Part shown: piece by piece, positions 34,265 through 44,891 of the stretch | Layout: each line of letters opens with the position of its first letter | Position numbering within the stretch: the first letter of the stretch is position 1 | Source: Prochlorococcaceae cyanobacterium jk18x1bzbins.87 | Lineage (GTDB): Bacteria; Cyanobacteriota; Cyanobacteriia; PCC-6307; Cyanobiaceae | Length of the DNA stretch: 45,195 nucleotides | Reading direction: 5' to 3' | NCBI GenBank assembly: GCA_022826535.1 | Contig: JAJDUS010000003.1 | Location: 1 to 45,195, forward strand | Notes under the pieces: model-generated | Databases searched by the model: none | Told to the model about the DNA's origin: nothing | What the model saw: the letters and a program-made list of their open reading frames with translations, nothing else | Translations under genes and position numbers: made by a program

Positions 34265-36298
34265 TCAAGTGGGACGCTGTTGCAGGCAATAGGGGCACTC
34301 CAGCCACTGGTCCCGTAGTCCAGCGCCACAGCGGGGACAACTGAGGGTGGTGAGGGCCCTGGCCCGTCGTTCTGTGGCCAGGCCCACATCAGTCAGCAAG
34401 ACCCGCTCCACCTCCTCCAGGGTGGTGATCCCCTGGCGGACCAACTCCAGGCCGTAGCCCAACAGGGTCGTCATGCCCGCTGCGACGGCCAGGCGACGCA
34501 ACTGATCCGTTGTGACGCCCCGGGCTACTGCCGCGGCAATCTCCTCCCCCACCGGCAGCACCTCATAAACCCCCACCCGTCCCCGGTAGCCACTGCCGCC
34601 GCACTGGCTGCAGCGCTGCGCCCCCGGGGCGCTGACGCAGGGGCGATAGAAGCACAACTCCGTGTCCCCACTGGCCAGAAGTCCCACCCTGGCCAGGTCT
34701 TCAGGATGGGGGCGGTAGGGCAGGGCACAGGCGGAGCAGACACGGCGCAGCAACCGTTGCGATACCACCCCCAGCAGAGAGGCCGCCACCAGAAAAGGCT
34801 CAATGCCCATCTCTTGCAGGCGCACAATGGCGCTGGGGGCATCATTGCAATGGAGGGTGGTCAGCACCAGGTGGCCAGTGAGGGCAGCCTCAACGGCGAT
34901 TTTGGCTGTCTCCTGGTCCCGGGTTTCCCCCACCAGCAACACGTCGGGGTCCTGGCGCATGAAGGCCCGCAGAACCATGGCGAAATCCAGGCCTTTCTCC
35001 CGGTTGACCTGGGTCTGGGTAATGCCGGGCAGGGTGTATTCCACCGGGTCCTCCACGGTGCTGATATTGATGCCTGGCTGGTTCAGCAACGCCAACAGGG
35101 CATAGAGGGTGGTGGATTTCCCTGAGCCGGTGGGTCCTGTCACCAGAACCATGCCGTGGGGGCGGGTGCCCATGTCCTGGATCGCAGCGCGCACCGCCCC
35201 ATTGGTGACCAGTTGGTCAAGACCCAACTGCACTGTGCTGTGGTCCAGGAGCCGTAGGCAGATCTTTTCCCCATGGCGGCTGGGCAGGCTGCTGACGCGA
35301 AAGTCCACGGTGCGCCCATGAAAGCGGCGACGGATGCGCCCGTCCTGGGGAAGGCGACGTTCGGCAATATCCAGCTCCGCCATGATCTTGAAGCGGGAGG
35401 TGACAGCAGGAATCACCTGCTTGGGCAAATTGCCGTAGGCCGTCTGCAACACCCCATCCTGGCGCAGGCGCACCACCAGGCCATTCTCCTGGGGCTCCAC
35501 ATGGATATCACTGGCCCCCTGGCTCAGGGCTTCCATGAGGATTTTGTCCGCAATGGCCACTGCTGGGGACGTGTCTCCCGCCGCCACGCTTGCGGCCAGG
35601 TCAGGGTCCTTACCATGGTTCTGCTGGGTTGTGTCGCCCGGTCCACTGCTGGGAACATGGTGGACGTCCATGGTTTTGTCCTGGAGTTGCAACTGGGCCA
35701 GGACCTCCCGCAACTCCGCCTCCAGCACCAACTGAAAGACAGCCACAGCACCCTGTTGACGGACAATGGCCTCAATCTCCTGCCGCCGCTTGTCACCACG
35801 GCCTGGGGCAAGAAGAATGGTCACTTGGCGGCGATTGTCCTGCCATTGCACTGGGAGACACAGCAGCCGGTTGCAATGCTCCAGAGGCAGCAACCGCTGA
35901 CACAATCGCAGCAGGTCGCCAGCCTCCTGGAGCAACTGTTGTGCATTGGCCAGGCGGCATCCATGGAGCAACTGCTGCTCCAGGCGTTGTAGCTCCTGCA
36001 GACCATGGGCCGTCTCGGCAGGAAGGGGATGGCCAGCCAGATCCTCAAGGGCTTGAATCAGACTGTCCCCACCGCTGCGGCAGCGCTGAAACGCCCTGCA
36101 CACCTGCTGCTCACTGCAGAATCCTTGATCCACCAACTGCCACCCTGCCTCTGGCAAGGGTCCCGGCCCGGTTGGCGTCAGTATCGGGAAGGGCTGGCTG
36201 GTCACATTACTGGGGTGGAAACTGGGTTTCAGGGTTCCCACGAAGTGCGGCCTTCCCCCCACCGCCAACTCTTGTGGCCAGGAACCATGAACCGCCAA
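34265..36298 (-). CDS. pilB: PilB/GspE-family assembly ATPase with C-terminal zinc ribbon
   Basis: Up to 677 residues; the exact start is uncertain. After a poorly conserved N-terminal region the ATPase domain shows [20 protein letters not shown], Walker A in [20 protein letters not shown], the Asp box VEDPVEY, and Walker B in [12 protein letters not shown]. It also has the tetracysteine zinc site CSAC...[18 protein letters not shown] second Cys quartet close to the stop (CPRCGAG...CPYC) looks like an added zinc ribbon. The protein powers pilin assembly or secretion. It is divergent from grpE. Confidence 0.9.
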   Translation of the reverse strand: MAVHGSWPQELAVGGRPHFVGTLKPSFHPSNVTSQPFPILTPTGPGPLPEAGWQLVDQGFCSEQQVCRAFQRCRSGGDSLIQALEDLAGHPLPAETAHGLQELQRLEQQLLHGCRLANAQQLLQEAGDLLRLCQRLLPLEHCNRLLCLPVQWQDNRRQVTILLAPGRGDKRRQEIEAIVRQQGAVAVFQLVLEAELREVLAQLQLQDKTMDVHHVPSSGPGDTTQQNHGKDPDLAASVAAGDTSPAVAIADKILMEALSQGASDIHVEPQENGLVVRLRQDGVLQTAYGNLPKQVIPAVTSRFKIMAELDIAERRLPQDGRIRRRFHGRTVDFRVSSLPSRHGEKICLRLLDHSTVQLGLDQLVTNGAVRAAIQDMGTRPHGMVLVTGPTGSGKSTTLYALLALLNQPGINISTVEDPVEYTLPGITQTQVNREKGLDFAMVLRAFMRQDPDVLLVGETRDQETAKIAVEAALTGHLVLTTLHCNDAPSAIVRLQEMGIEPFLVAASLLGVVSQRLLRRVCSACALPYRPHPEDLARVGLLASGDTELCFYRPCVSAPGAQRCSQCGGSGYRGRVGVYEVLPVGEEIAAAVARGVTTDQLRRLAVAAGMTTLLGYGLELVRQGITTLEEVERVLLTDVGLATERRARALTTLSCPRCGAGLRDQWLECPYCLQQRPT

Positions 36299-36333
36299 GA
36301 TGGGCTGTGATTAGCAGTTCCTCACCTGTTGTT

Positions 36334-37263
36334 ATGAGCAGCCAGAACCACGGTCAGTCCATCCCCTCCCCCGATCAAGGCGAGGTGCATCCCTCTGGCG
36401 TTGCCGTGCCCACACCATCCGCGGAGAAACCGTCCCCGGAGCCTGTGGCCGAATCCCCTGCTCAACAGGGCCGCCAAGCTGCCAGGTACCGCTTGGACAG
36501 TCTGGAGCAGGCCCACGCTGCCCCAGTCCCGTCTGGTGGTGATGCGGAAGCCGGGGAAGAGGTCAGCCAGGCAGAAGCAGACGAGGGGCCGCAGCCGCCG
36601 CAGCCACTCAGCCCTGGGGAGTCCGTCGAAGAAAGGGTGTCCAAACTGGAGCGACGGCAGGAGGAGGCTGTGGCGGAAGCGGAGCAGCCGCTGTCACCAA
36701 GCCATGACGAGACGTCCCTTGAGGCAAGGGTGTCCAAGCTGGAGCGATGGCAGGAGGCCATGGACGAGCGGCTGGAGCAGCAACAGCAGCAGTTGGAGGA
36801 GAAAGACGATCAAGCCATGCGTCGTGCCGCTGAATTTGATAACTTCCGTCGTCGCACTGAACGGGAGAAGGATGATCTTAAGATTCGATACACTCGTGCA
36901 GCATTGCAGGAGATACTGCCCATCGTTGATAGTTTTGAGAGGGCCCGTAAAGGACTGTCTCGTGAAAAACTGGAGACACTAAATCCTTCGGAAGTTCATC
37001 ATCAGTATCAAGGGGTGTATAAGCAACTGGTCACAGCCTTGAAGCGATTAAATGTGTCACCCATGAAGGTTGAGGGCCAAGTCTTTGATCCGGCCCTCCA
37101 TGAGGCGGTGATGCGGGAGCCCAGCCAGGAGTATGGAGAGGATGTGGTGATGGAGGAGTTGCAGCGTGGCTATCGCTTGGAAGGAGAGGTGCTGCGCCAT
37201 GCCATGGTGAAGGTGTCCATGGGACCAGGGCCAGATGACCGTCAGCCTATGGACCAAAGTTAA
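36334..37263 (+). CDS. grpE: GrpE nucleotide exchange factor with long N-terminal extension
   Basis: 309 residues, longer than most GrpE (about 170-250). The conserved part starts near residue 165 with [19 protein letters not shown] and includes [12 protein letters not shown] and the beta-wing end [20 protein letters not shown]. GrpE releases ADP from DnaK. The first 150 residues are acidic and Pro/Gln-rich. They contain an internal duplication, [15 protein letters not shown] and [15 protein letters not shown], about 40 residues apart. The ATG at 36334 starts MSSQNHGQS. dnaJ does not follow. Confidence 0.93.
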   Translation: MSSQNHGQSIPSPDQGEVHPSGVAVPTPSAEKPSPEPVAESPAQQGRQAARYRLDSLEQAHAAPVPSGGDAEAGEEVSQAEADEGPQPPQPLSPGESVEERVSKLERRQEEAVAEAEQPLSPSHDETSLEARVSKLERWQEAMDERLEQQQQQLEEKDDQAMRRAAEFDNFRRRTEREKDDLKIRYTRAALQEILPIVDSFERARKGLSREKLETLNPSEVHHQYQGVYKQLVTALKRLNVSPMKVEGQVFDPALHEAVMREPSQEYGEDVVMEELQRGYRLEGEVLRHAMVKVSMGPGPDDRQPMDQS

Positions 37264-37414
37264 CCATGGGACCGACATGGATAGCACACGGTGTCGAAGA
37301 CGGCAAGCCTGCTGGACCGCAACAGCCCTCTTAACCAGAGGCTTTCTCCCCATGGAGGTCCCCATGGCATGAGCCCCGGCTCCCGCCGCCACCTCCTGAG
37401 CCGCCGCCTCAACT

Positions 37415-37942
37415 CTACCCTGAGCTGTGACCACCTGACGGTGGGGCTTTTCCTGCTCCCTGAAGGTTGGCCCCATAAAGGGCGTCCAGTAGCTGATCCA
37501 GCTTCGTGTTCAAGGCCCTGTTATCCGCTCTGAGGTCAGCAATATCGCCTTTGAGTTCCATTTTGAGGTCGGCAATATCGCCCTTGAGTTCGGTTTTGAG
37601 ATCTTTCAGGTCTTCCCGTTGCCTGGCATCAACCGCCTCAATTTGCTGGGTCAATCTGGTTTCCGTGGCCACGATGTCAGTCTTCAATCTGGCCTCCGTG
37701 GTCATGATGTCAGCTTTCAATCTGGTTTCCGTGGTCATAATGTCAGCTTTCAAGCTGGTTTCTGTGGCCACGATGTCACCTTTCAAGGCCTGGAAGCTCC
37801 CCACCAAAACGCTGACCACCAGCGCCAGCAAAGTGACCACCACGATGGGCTCCCCCCACCGCCGCCTCCAGGGTTCCCGTGCTGGTTCTTCCACTGGCGT
37901 TGGTGACGATGTCTCAGGCCTGGTTGGCGTGCTGGAAGCCAT
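37415..37942 (-). CDS. membrane-anchored coiled-coil protein with 11-residue repeats
   Basis: 175 residues. One membrane segment (PIVVVTLLALVVSVLVGSF) is followed by at least four near-identical 11-residue units (LKADIMTTETR, LKADIMTTEAR, LKTDIVATETR, preceded by LKGDIVATETS). Then come two LKGDIAD-type units and a C-terminal helix NTKLDQLLDALYG. The 11-residue period favours a right-handed or straight coiled coil. The N-terminus is Pro/Thr-rich. I recognise no function. Similar short proteins with one TM and a coiled coil occur beside this gene class in decaying genomes; compare 12800-13084. Confidence 0.65.
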   Translation of the reverse strand: MASSTPTRPETSSPTPVEEPAREPWRRRWGEPIVVVTLLALVVSVLVGSFQALKGDIVATETSLKADIMTTETRLKADIMTTEARLKTDIVATETRLTQQIEAVDARQREDLKDLKTELKGDIADLKMELKGDIADLRADNRALNTKLDQLLDALYGANLQGAGKAPPSGGHSSG

Positions 37943-38026
37943 TGCACCCTATGGATGGGATCTCATCCTAGCGGAGCCATGGCCTGGGCGCCTCCCTCAA
38001 ATGAGGTCCCTGCTGGTCCAGCCCAT

Positions 38027-40531
38027 TTACCAGGACAATTCACTCCGCAGGAAAAACGTGCGGCCACGCACCGAATCAAGATTTTCGTCGGCTACGGTTG
38101 GATTTGAGGAATCCACCGAGGGGCCTCGGTTGGTGAAGTTGAGCACACCGGCCTGCAACACCAATCCCTCCATGTCAAAGACATCGCGGAATTCCAACGT
38201 CAAGTCATGGCCGATCCATGGATCAAACTTTCCGGTTCCCTGGTCATTGTTGTAGCCTGAAATGGCTCGCGTGTGCCAGGCAGCGGCCATCGTCCCGTGG
38301 CTCATGCCCAGTGTGGCATGAATACGGTGCTGGGGAAAATCACCGGGCTGCACCATGCCGTCAACCTTGGACTCGCTCTCGGTGATGTAATTCCAGTGGA
38401 CATCCAGATCCGTGGCCACAGGGCCCATGTCCCAATCGGTATGGCCGCTGAGGCTCAAGCCGGACACCCTTGATTCGCCGGTGTTGACCAGAGGATTCTG
38501 AATTTCCGTGATCACGTCGTTTTGGCGTGTCACCAGGACTGATGATCCCTGCCGGGCTTCCCTATCAACAATGGACTGGGTGGCAACCCGAGCTGGCACA
38601 TCCGCAGTCTCAATCTGGAACCAGTCCGCAGCAAGAGAGAAGCGTCCCAGCTCCGTGATTCCGCCGAATCCCCAGGTTGTTGACTGGCTTGGCTCCAAGT
38701 CCGGATTACTACCGTATATGGTCTTGACCTGGACTACATCACAGTCTGCCGCCGGGTCAGTATGGGTTTTCGTGTCACAGATGCGGGGATACACGACCGC
38801 ATCCATGGAATGGAGGGTGCCAAGGGACGGCGGACTTGAACCTTTTTGGAAGGAACCATGTAGCGTCAATCCCCCGCTTACACGCCAAGCGCTGGCCATG
38901 GTCCATGCGTGGGTCGAATCCACATCATCATGGTCATCAAATTGGGCGGCCAGCAGGATTGTCCAATCAGGAAGTGGTGGAAATTGCACTTCGGCAAATC
39001 CTGACTGACGAGATCTCTCCCCCTCGTAAGAGATTCCACCGGATCCAAGTACATCTTCCAAAGGATAAATTCTCCCATCACGATCCCGATGTTTCATAAT
39101 ATCTTTCCTCTTTTGGTTGTCGACTTCAAAGCCAACCATCCATTGCAAGTTGCCCCCAGGCAATGTGAAGCCTGGTCCCTGAAGTGCGGCTTTCACGGCA
39201 GTGATATCAATGACTTCATCCCGCTTCATGTCCAATGCCATTCTGTCAACAGCTGCCTGGTGGTTGGGGTCGGTTGATTGTGGATTCGTGAGATCATAAT
39301 CTCCCGCCTCAATGGCCTGGATAGCGAGACTCTCGCTCACAAAAGAGCTACCATCTTCCCGTTCTGTGCGGCGGTAGCGGTTTACAGAGAGATCCCAACT
39401 GACATTCTGATGGAATTTTCCCCGAAGACCAAACGTCACGTCATGCTCATCATAATCCTCGGTCCAGTCACGGTTGCCATGGCCCAGGAATCGGTGAGAG
39501 ACAGTCAATGGTCCCTCCTTTGCCCCCGCTGCCGCAAGAAGTTCTGCACTGGGGTTGGGAATGGTAAATTGACCCACCGATGGGGCGTAGCGAAACGCGG
39601 TATCTGCCCAGGCGAGCCGTCCATTGATATAAACAGATGCGCCATCCTCCAATGGATAATCAAGGTTGGCGAAAACACTTTTGCTATTGAATCGCTCCCT
39701 GTTCCAAGCGATATTGCCCCAAGCAAAGCCGCACCCTTCCCCATCAACACCTGCAGGATTCGATAGAATTCCTGTATAGCCCAGTTCCATTGAGCAATTG
39801 CCCAATGCGCGTGCTACGGTCCTGCTTCCCTCACGAAAGAAGACGGTATTGCCGCCGATAGACACACCGGATGTCTCCGCAAAGCTGCCACCTTCGGACC
39901 ATTCGGGGCGACTGTAGTCCCTGGCGGCGCCAGTGATTTTACCCTTATGAACGGTGTCAACACCCACCACCAGATGCCCACGTCCTGCACCACCGCCCCA
40001 GAAGAGGCTGGCCTGCCCGGTTTGACCACCTGAGGCCTGGGGAAGGCCTCCCACTGTTGCCACCTCAAATCCATGATAATCATGCCGGAGCAGGATATTG
40101 ATAGCCCCTACGATGGCAACACCGTCATTCATGGCTGCGGCGCCATTACGCAGGGCTTCGATGCGTTCAACGGCTGACAATGGCACCAGGTCCAGAGAGC
40201 CGACTGGGTGGCGGCCATTGACCAATATCTGGTATCCCAGAGACAGGGGTTGGCGTAAACCGAAATTGTTGGTATTGGCCCGGTCGGCGAGCAGCTCATC
40301 AAGGGTGGTGAGGCCGGAAGTCTCAATATCTTCCCGGGTGATCACAACAACAGGCTGCCAGAGTTCACCATGAACGGCGTCCAATCTGTCGACTCCACCG
40401 CTGGTGTCGGCGCCCGGCTGGGCCACCACTGGCCCGGCGGCAGTGGCAACAGCCAAGATTGTGGCCTGACCACTCCTCCAGGACAGATTCAGGTCAGACT
40501 TCAAGCGGTCCAGTACGCTTTTGCAGCCCAT
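38027..40531 (-). CDS. TonB-dependent outer-membrane receptor
   Basis: About 834 residues. A signal peptide ends near VATAAGPVVAQ. The plug domain shows VVVITREDIETSGLTTLDEL, a loop QILVNGRHPVGSLDLVPLSA and VERIEALRNGAAAMNDG. A 22-strand barrel with long loops follows, ending RGRTFFLRSELSW. Two disulfide candidates occur in extracellular loops (around GNCSMEL...GEGC and CDTK...ADC). The family takes up chelated metals, vitamins or glycans; the ligand cannot be read here. The ATG at 40529-40531 gives the best signal peptide start. No TonB-ExbBD genes are in the window. Confidence 0.88.
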   Translation of the reverse strand: MGCKSVLDRLKSDLNLSWRSGQATILAVATAAGPVVAQPGADTSGGVDRLDAVHGELWQPVVVITREDIETSGLTTLDELLADRANTNNFGLRQPLSLGYQILVNGRHPVGSLDLVPLSAVERIEALRNGAAAMNDGVAIVGAINILLRHDYHGFEVATVGGLPQASGGQTGQASLFWGGGAGRGHLVVGVDTVHKGKITGAARDYSRPEWSEGGSFAETSGVSIGGNTVFFREGSRTVARALGNCSMELGYTGILSNPAGVDGEGCGFAWGNIAWNRERFNSKSVFANLDYPLEDGASVYINGRLAWADTAFRYAPSVGQFTIPNPSAELLAAAGAKEGPLTVSHRFLGHGNRDWTEDYDEHDVTFGLRGKFHQNVSWDLSVNRYRRTEREDGSSFVSESLAIQAIEAGDYDLTNPQSTDPNHQAAVDRMALDMKRDEVIDITAVKAALQGPGFTLPGGNLQWMVGFEVDNQKRKDIMKHRDRDGRIYPLEDVLGSGGISYEGERSRQSGFAEVQFPPLPDWTILLAAQFDDHDDVDSTHAWTMASAWRVSGGLTLHGSFQKGSSPPSLGTLHSMDAVVYPRICDTKTHTDPAADCDVVQVKTIYGSNPDLEPSQSTTWGFGGITELGRFSLAADWFQIETADVPARVATQSIVDREARQGSSVLVTRQNDVITEIQNPLVNTGESRVSGLSLSGHTDWDMGPVATDLDVHWNYITESESKVDGMVQPGDFPQHRIHATLGMSHGTMAAAWHTRAISGYNNDQGTGKFDPWIGHDLTLEFRDVFDMEGLVLQAGVLNFTNRGPSVDSSNPTVADENLDSVRGRTFFLRSELSW

Positions 40532-40776
40532 AGGGTTTGGCAATCTTAAAAGGAGACTCTAGCATGGGCCTTTCAGAGGATTTTGTTGTTTGTGGTACAC
40601 AATCGCCACCACTGAACCTGCAGCGGCGCCCCCTCTACAGGCTCCACCCCCAAGTGGCCATTGGCCTCAATGGTGCTGAGCACTTGAAAGGCCCGCAGCA
40701 GAACGAAGTTGGACCTTCCCGCTTCGTGGGCTCTGGGGCATTCCCCAAACCTGCTACTCATCTAGAGGATCCTTAA

Positions 40777-42133
40777 GGAAACACTGGGAAACCCCTTTCT
40801 GGCTCAGTCCTGGCTTTTGAAAAGCCTTGCTGTAACAGAGGAGTGGGAGTCTTCTGTGAAAGCGCTTTGAAGTTTTCCAGGGTGTCCACAGGGGACCGCT
40901 GGAGAACCGTATCAACAGGAGGGTAATCAGTGGAGCTGCTCTCTTTTCTCTCTCAAGGAGCTTTCTGAGGGTCAAACCACTGTACATTGCCCTTGGGGTA
41001 GTCCTGCTTGGGCTTGATAGCGGTCTCAGAACAGTGGGTTGACATACTGCTCCTATGCTACCAAGGCTAATAACTTCTTCCTCCCCAAGAATAAGTTGCT
41101 CAGGGCCGCTAACACCATCACCTTGCTGTGATTTTTGGCCAGGCCCCGTCGCCTGGCTTTCCGAAAACCCAAACTGCTCCTTGAGCACCGGTCAGGGGTG
41201 CTCCACCTTGGCTCTGACATGGGCCTTGGCACACTCTATCCACCGTTGTACGACCCCTTTTCTCCATCATCAGGCAGGTGGTGGCGCTTCCCTGGCCTTA
41301 TTGCAATACAACAGTCCACCTCTGGTCCTGCCCTCTCCTCTCGCTTCTCAAGACCTTGGTAGCCAGCATCCCCATAGAGCACCTTCTCTTAATCCATGCA
41401 ATAGCTCCGCTGCCACCACCCCATCACTGACGTGAGCCACCGTGGTGGCCACAGAGTGGATCAAGCCGGAATCCTTATCCACCCCACGTGAACCTTCATG
41501 CCAAAGAACCACTGGTTCCCTTTAAGGGTTTGGTGCATCTGCGGATCCCGTTCCCTTTTTTCATTCTTTGTGCAGGTGGGAGCATGGATGATGGTGGCAT
41601 CCACCACCGTCCCCTCCCGCAGCAGCAGGCCCTTCTCTCTCATGTACTGCCCCGCTGCCTTGAAGATCTCCTCAGCCAATTGATGTCGTTCTATAAAATG
41701 GCGGAACGCCAAGATGGTAGTGGCGTCGGGACTACGGTCTTGGGCAAGGTCAATCCCGGCAAAGCGGCGGATGGCGCTGCTGTCAATCGGGGCGTCTTCC
41801 ATGGCTTCGTCCCTCAGGGACCACCAGTTCTGCATCAGGTGAATCCGTAGCATGGTCTCCAACCCATAGGACGGCCTTCCTCCTTGAGGGCCTACTTGCG
41901 AATAGAAAGGCTCCATTAGCTTCACCAGCGCAAAGAAGGGCAGCACCGCCTCCATCTCACAGAGGAACTTCTCCTTTCTGGTTTGCTTCCTCACCCGGCT
42001 ACGCTCCCAGTCACTGAAGCCCAAATGCTGCTCCTTCGCTCCCATCGCTTCCTTCACAACTCACACTCAGTCTCATGCCACACTCAGACCGCTGCGGGGG
42101 GCAGGGATCCCTTGGGGGTTTTCCAGACCTTCC
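40777..42133 (-). mobile_element. degenerate IS5-family insertion sequence
   Basis: 1357 bases with inverted ends GGAAACACTGGGAAACCCC and, at the right in reverse complement, GGAAGGTCTGGAAAACCCCC. TTAA occurs on both sides (40773-40776 and 42134-42137), fitting the YTAR target of IS5-group elements. The transposase is on the minus strand. The first 110 bases of the element also occur as the MITE at 13114-13225. Confidence 0.85.
40860..42057 (-). pseudogene. IS5-family transposase, frameshifted
   Basis: An intact N-terminal stretch at 41461-42057 reads EAVLPFFALVKLMEPFYSQV, GRPSYGLETMLRIHLMQNWW, IRRFAGIDLAQDRSPDATTI and VVDATIIHAPT, the last holding the first catalytic Asp. Beyond FGMKVHVG the frame changes. 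GLIHSVATTVAHVSDGV and QRWIECAKAHVRAKVEHP (with the catalytic Glu) can be read in other frames down to about 41100. Multiple shifts and stops make it inactive in cis. Confidence 0.8.
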
Positions 42134-42850
42134 TTAACGGTTGCCACATCAAGCGCTGCAAATAACGTTGTTGTGCCATAAACGATATAATCGTAGGTGA
42201 CGACTTCCATATAATCTAGTCTCAAAGGTAACAGTGGCTGAGTCCGCTCCAAGTCTGTATTTGCGTTTTCTCGTCTACACATAGCACCATGGCATGATCA
42301 GGAGAACTCATGTACAGACCCACAATGTCATGCACTTTCTCCACAAAGAAAGGATCGTTTGCAATTTTGAAGTGACGCTGCCGATGCAGTCGCACACCAA
42401 ACATCTTGAACCACCGATGCACCATCGATTTGGAGATGCCCCCATGCTTGGCCATGGTGCAGATGCTCCAATCCGTTCCCTGGGGAGGCTTGCTGTGCAG
42501 GGCGGTATTGCCCACTTCGGCCACCCTCTCGTCATCATGGGTGTGGGGACCACCGGGGCGCTCTTTCTCCCGCAAGCCTTCGATTCCTTGCTCCAGATAG
42601 CGCCGCCGCCATTTGCCGACCTCATCTTGCTGATCCCCAGCCGACTCCCAATGGAAACATGGGACTCCCCTTCACCACAAGCCAACACAATTCCCCCACG
42701 CTCCACCATCCCACGAGGCTCTGATCGGGAACAGACAATGCTGCGCAAATGGTCTTTCCCTTGGCCATCAAGCCTGATGGGAGTTGTTGGACGGCCTCCT
42801 GACATGAGCCTTCTCCTTCCCTGGCTCACTCTCTTTATTATATTCCCTTC
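42073..42850 (-). pseudogene. IS630-family transposase remnant
   Basis: Pieces in different minus-strand frames add up to the N-terminal two thirds of an IS630 transposase. They are a helix-turn-helix part (GRPTTPIRLDGQGKDHLRSI, ESHVSIGSRLGISKM), then GISKSMVHRWFKMFGVRLHR, then the first Asp in AMVLCVDEKTQIQ, then LERTQPLLPLRLDYMEVVTY and TTTLFAALDVATVKE. The last piece stops at the TTAA where the IS5-family element begins. It lies right after the ureC stop. The C-terminal third is not found on the other side of the IS5 element. Confidence 0.78.
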
Positions 42851-42865
42851 TTCCGCGACGGGACA

Positions 42866-44578
42866 CTAGAACAAGAAATACCGCTGCGCCATGGGCAAAA
42901 CCTGGGCTGGTTCACAGGTAAGCAATTGCCCATCCGCGAACACCTCATAGGTTTGGGGGTCCACCTGGATGGCGGGGGTGGCGGTGTTCAGTTTCATGGC
43001 GGCTTTACCGATGCCCCCACGGGTATTGCACACGGGCACACAGGGGGTTTGCAGGCCCAGCCGGTGGGGCAGATCAGCATCCACAGCGGCTTGGGAGACA
43101 AAGGTGAGGCAACCAGGAGCCATGGCAGCCCCGAAAGCGGCAAACATGGGACGCCCGTGGACGGGTTCCGGGGTGGGGATGGAGGCATTGGGATCCCCCA
43201 TCTGTGCCCACACAATGGAGCCGCCCTTGAGCACGAGTTCAGGTTTTACGGCGAAGAAGCCGGGTTTCCAGAGGCACAGATCCGCCAGCTTGCCCACCTC
43301 CACGGAGCCCACCTGGCTATCAATGCCATGGGCAATAGCGGGGTTGATGGTCACTTTGGCGATATAGCGGCGGAGGCGGTGGTTATCGCTGCGGTCGCTG
43401 TCTTCCGCCAGTGGTCCCCGCTGTACCTTCATTTTGTGGGCCGTTTGGAAGGTGCGGGTGATCACCTCCCCCACCCGTCCCATGGCCTGGGAATCACTGG
43501 CAATGATGCTGAAGGCCCCCATGTCGTGGAGAAGGTCCTCGGCGGCAATGGTTTCTCGGCGAATGCGGGATTCGGCAAAGGCCACATCCTCGGGAATCCC
43601 CCGGTCCAGGTGATGGCAAACCATCAGCATGTCCAGGTGTTCCTCCAGGGTGTTGGCGGTGTAGGGCCGGGTGGGGTTGGTGGAGGAGGGGAGCACATTG
43701 GCCTCGCTGCAGATGCGGATAATGTCCGGCGCATGACCACCCCCGGCGCCTTCCGTGTGGAAGGTGTGAATGGTGCGTCCGGCAATGGCGGCGATGGTGT
43801 CTTCCACATGGCCGGCTTCATTGAGGGTGTCCGTATGGATACACACCTGCACGTCCAGATGGTCCGCCACCGCCAGGCAGCAATCAATGGCGGCGGGGGT
43901 GGTGCCCCAGTCCTCATGGAGCTTGAGGCCACAGGCGCCAGCGCGCACCTGCTCTTCCAGAGCTTCCGCCCTACTGGCATTCCCCTTCCCGAAAAAACCC
44001 AGGTTCACGGGCAGCCCCTCCGCCGCTTGCAGCATCCGCGCCAGATGAAAGGCGCCTGGTGTGCAGGTGGTGGCATTGGTGCCGGTGGCGGGTCCGGTGC
44101 CGCCCCCCAGCATGGTGGTCACCCCGCTGGCCAGGGCGGTTTCCACCTGCTGGGGGCAAATGAAATGGGTGTGGCTGTCAATGGCGCCGGCGGTCAGAAT
44201 CTGCCCCTCCCCGGCAATAATCTCCGTGCCCGGACCAATCACCACATCCACCCCGGGCTGAATATCAGGGTTGCCTGCTTTACCGATGGCGGCAATCCTG
44301 CCGTCCCGCAGCCCCACATCCGCCTTGACGATGCCCCACCAATCCAGGATCAAGGCATTGGTGATGACGGTGTCCATGGCCCCCTCTCCACGGCCCACCT
44401 GACTCTGGCCCATGCCATCCCGAATCACCTTGCCCCCACCAAATTTCACCTCCTCTCCATAGATGCAATAATCCTTCTCCACCTCCAGGATTAATTCCGT
44501 ATCCGCCAAACGCAGCCGATCCTCCACGGTGGGACCGTAGGTTTCTGCATAGGTGCGGCGATCCAGAGGGTAGGCCAT
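42866..44578 (-). CDS. ureC: urease alpha subunit
   Basis: 570 residues, usual length. It starts [20 protein letters not shown]. Nickel ligands are in [13 protein letters not shown] (two His); the carbamylated Lys is in [13 protein letters not shown]; further His are in [16 protein letters not shown] and [15 protein letters not shown]; and the flap His is in [13 protein letters not shown]. Urease hydrolyses urea to ammonia and carbon dioxide. In cyanobacteria ureA and ureB normally precede ureC directly. Here the 310 bases upstream are a dispersed repeat, and beyond lies an unrelated gene, so the operon has been split or lost. Confidence 0.96.
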   Translation of the reverse strand: MAYPLDRRTYAETYGPTVEDRLRLADTELILEVEKDYCIYGEEVKFGGGKVIRDGMGQSQVGRGEGAMDTVITNALILDWWGIVKADVGLRDGRIAAIGKAGNPDIQPGVDVVIGPGTEIIAGEGQILTAGAIDSHTHFICPQQVETALASGVTTMLGGGTGPATGTNATTCTPGAFHLARMLQAAEGLPVNLGFFGKGNASRAEALEEQVRAGACGLKLHEDWGTTPAAIDCCLAVADHLDVQVCIHTDTLNEAGHVEDTIAAIAGRTIHTFHTEGAGGGHAPDIIRICSEANVLPSSTNPTRPYTANTLEEHLDMLMVCHHLDRGIPEDVAFAESRIRRETIAAEDLLHDMGAFSIIASDSQAMGRVGEVITRTFQTAHKMKVQRGPLAEDSDRSDNHRLRRYIAKVTINPAIAHGIDSQVGSVEVGKLADLCLWKPGFFAVKPELVLKGGSIVWAQMGDPNASIPTPEPVHGRPMFAAFGAAMAPGCLTFVSQAAVDADLPHRLGLQTPCVPVCNTRGGIGKAAMKLNTATPAIQVDPQTYEVFADGQLLTCEPAQVLPMAQRYFLF

Positions 44579-44637
44579 GGTGGGAAGGAGGAAGGGAGTG
44601 ACAAGGATCCGGGATGGTCGCTGTTGGACTTCCTCCC

Positions 44638-44881
44638 CACCGTGAAGGGCAGAAATTCCCTCTCCGCTAAGATCTTAAGCACGGAACGTTCAGGGGAGGA
44701 CGACGCTTCTTCATGGCCCCCTGCTGTGGGAGAGATTGTCTGAGGCGGGAGCCACGTCCGTTTCACTTCTCCAGCGGCAGGGCAGCGAGGAGGGCAAGGT
44801 TGATGCCTCAACGCCAAAGTCTAGCACAAGGAAAAACCCTCCTGAAGGATGGGGCTTGTGTCCCAGCACAGCCGGGGGTCG
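44638..44881. repeat. dispersed intergenic repeat, copy B
   Basis: Inverted copy of the element at 4136-4330, about 50 bases longer in the middle. The best-matching blocks are AGCACGGAACGTTC with CTGAAGGGC-like sequence at 44640-44695, and the hairpin block at 44821-44881. It fills most of the gap between ureC and the autotransporter-like gene. Nothing else is apparent in 44579-44891. Confidence 0.7.
44831..44856 (-). terminator. probable rho-independent terminator after the autotransporter-like gene
   Basis: On the minus strand CCC-A-TCC pairs with GGA-GGG around TTCA, followed by TTTTT. It lies about 40 bases after the stop at 44892 and is part of dispersed repeat copy B; the mutY terminator is its counterpart. 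Confidence 0.6.
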
Positions 44882-44891
44882 GACTGCCCCC

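Noticed and set aside
35590-36333. In-frame upstream extension of grpE
   Set aside because: It runs antisense through the pilB-like gene; the ATG at 36334 is the sensible start.
38027-40531. TonB-dependent receptor as a confirmed partner of the island operon
   Set aside because: Distance and lack of shared regulation leave it only as a possibility; the ligand cannot be read from the sequence.
42926-44494. 522-residue open frame opposite ureC
   Set aside because: It is antisense to a fully conserved urease gene; its His/Gly-rich composition mirrors the ureC codons.
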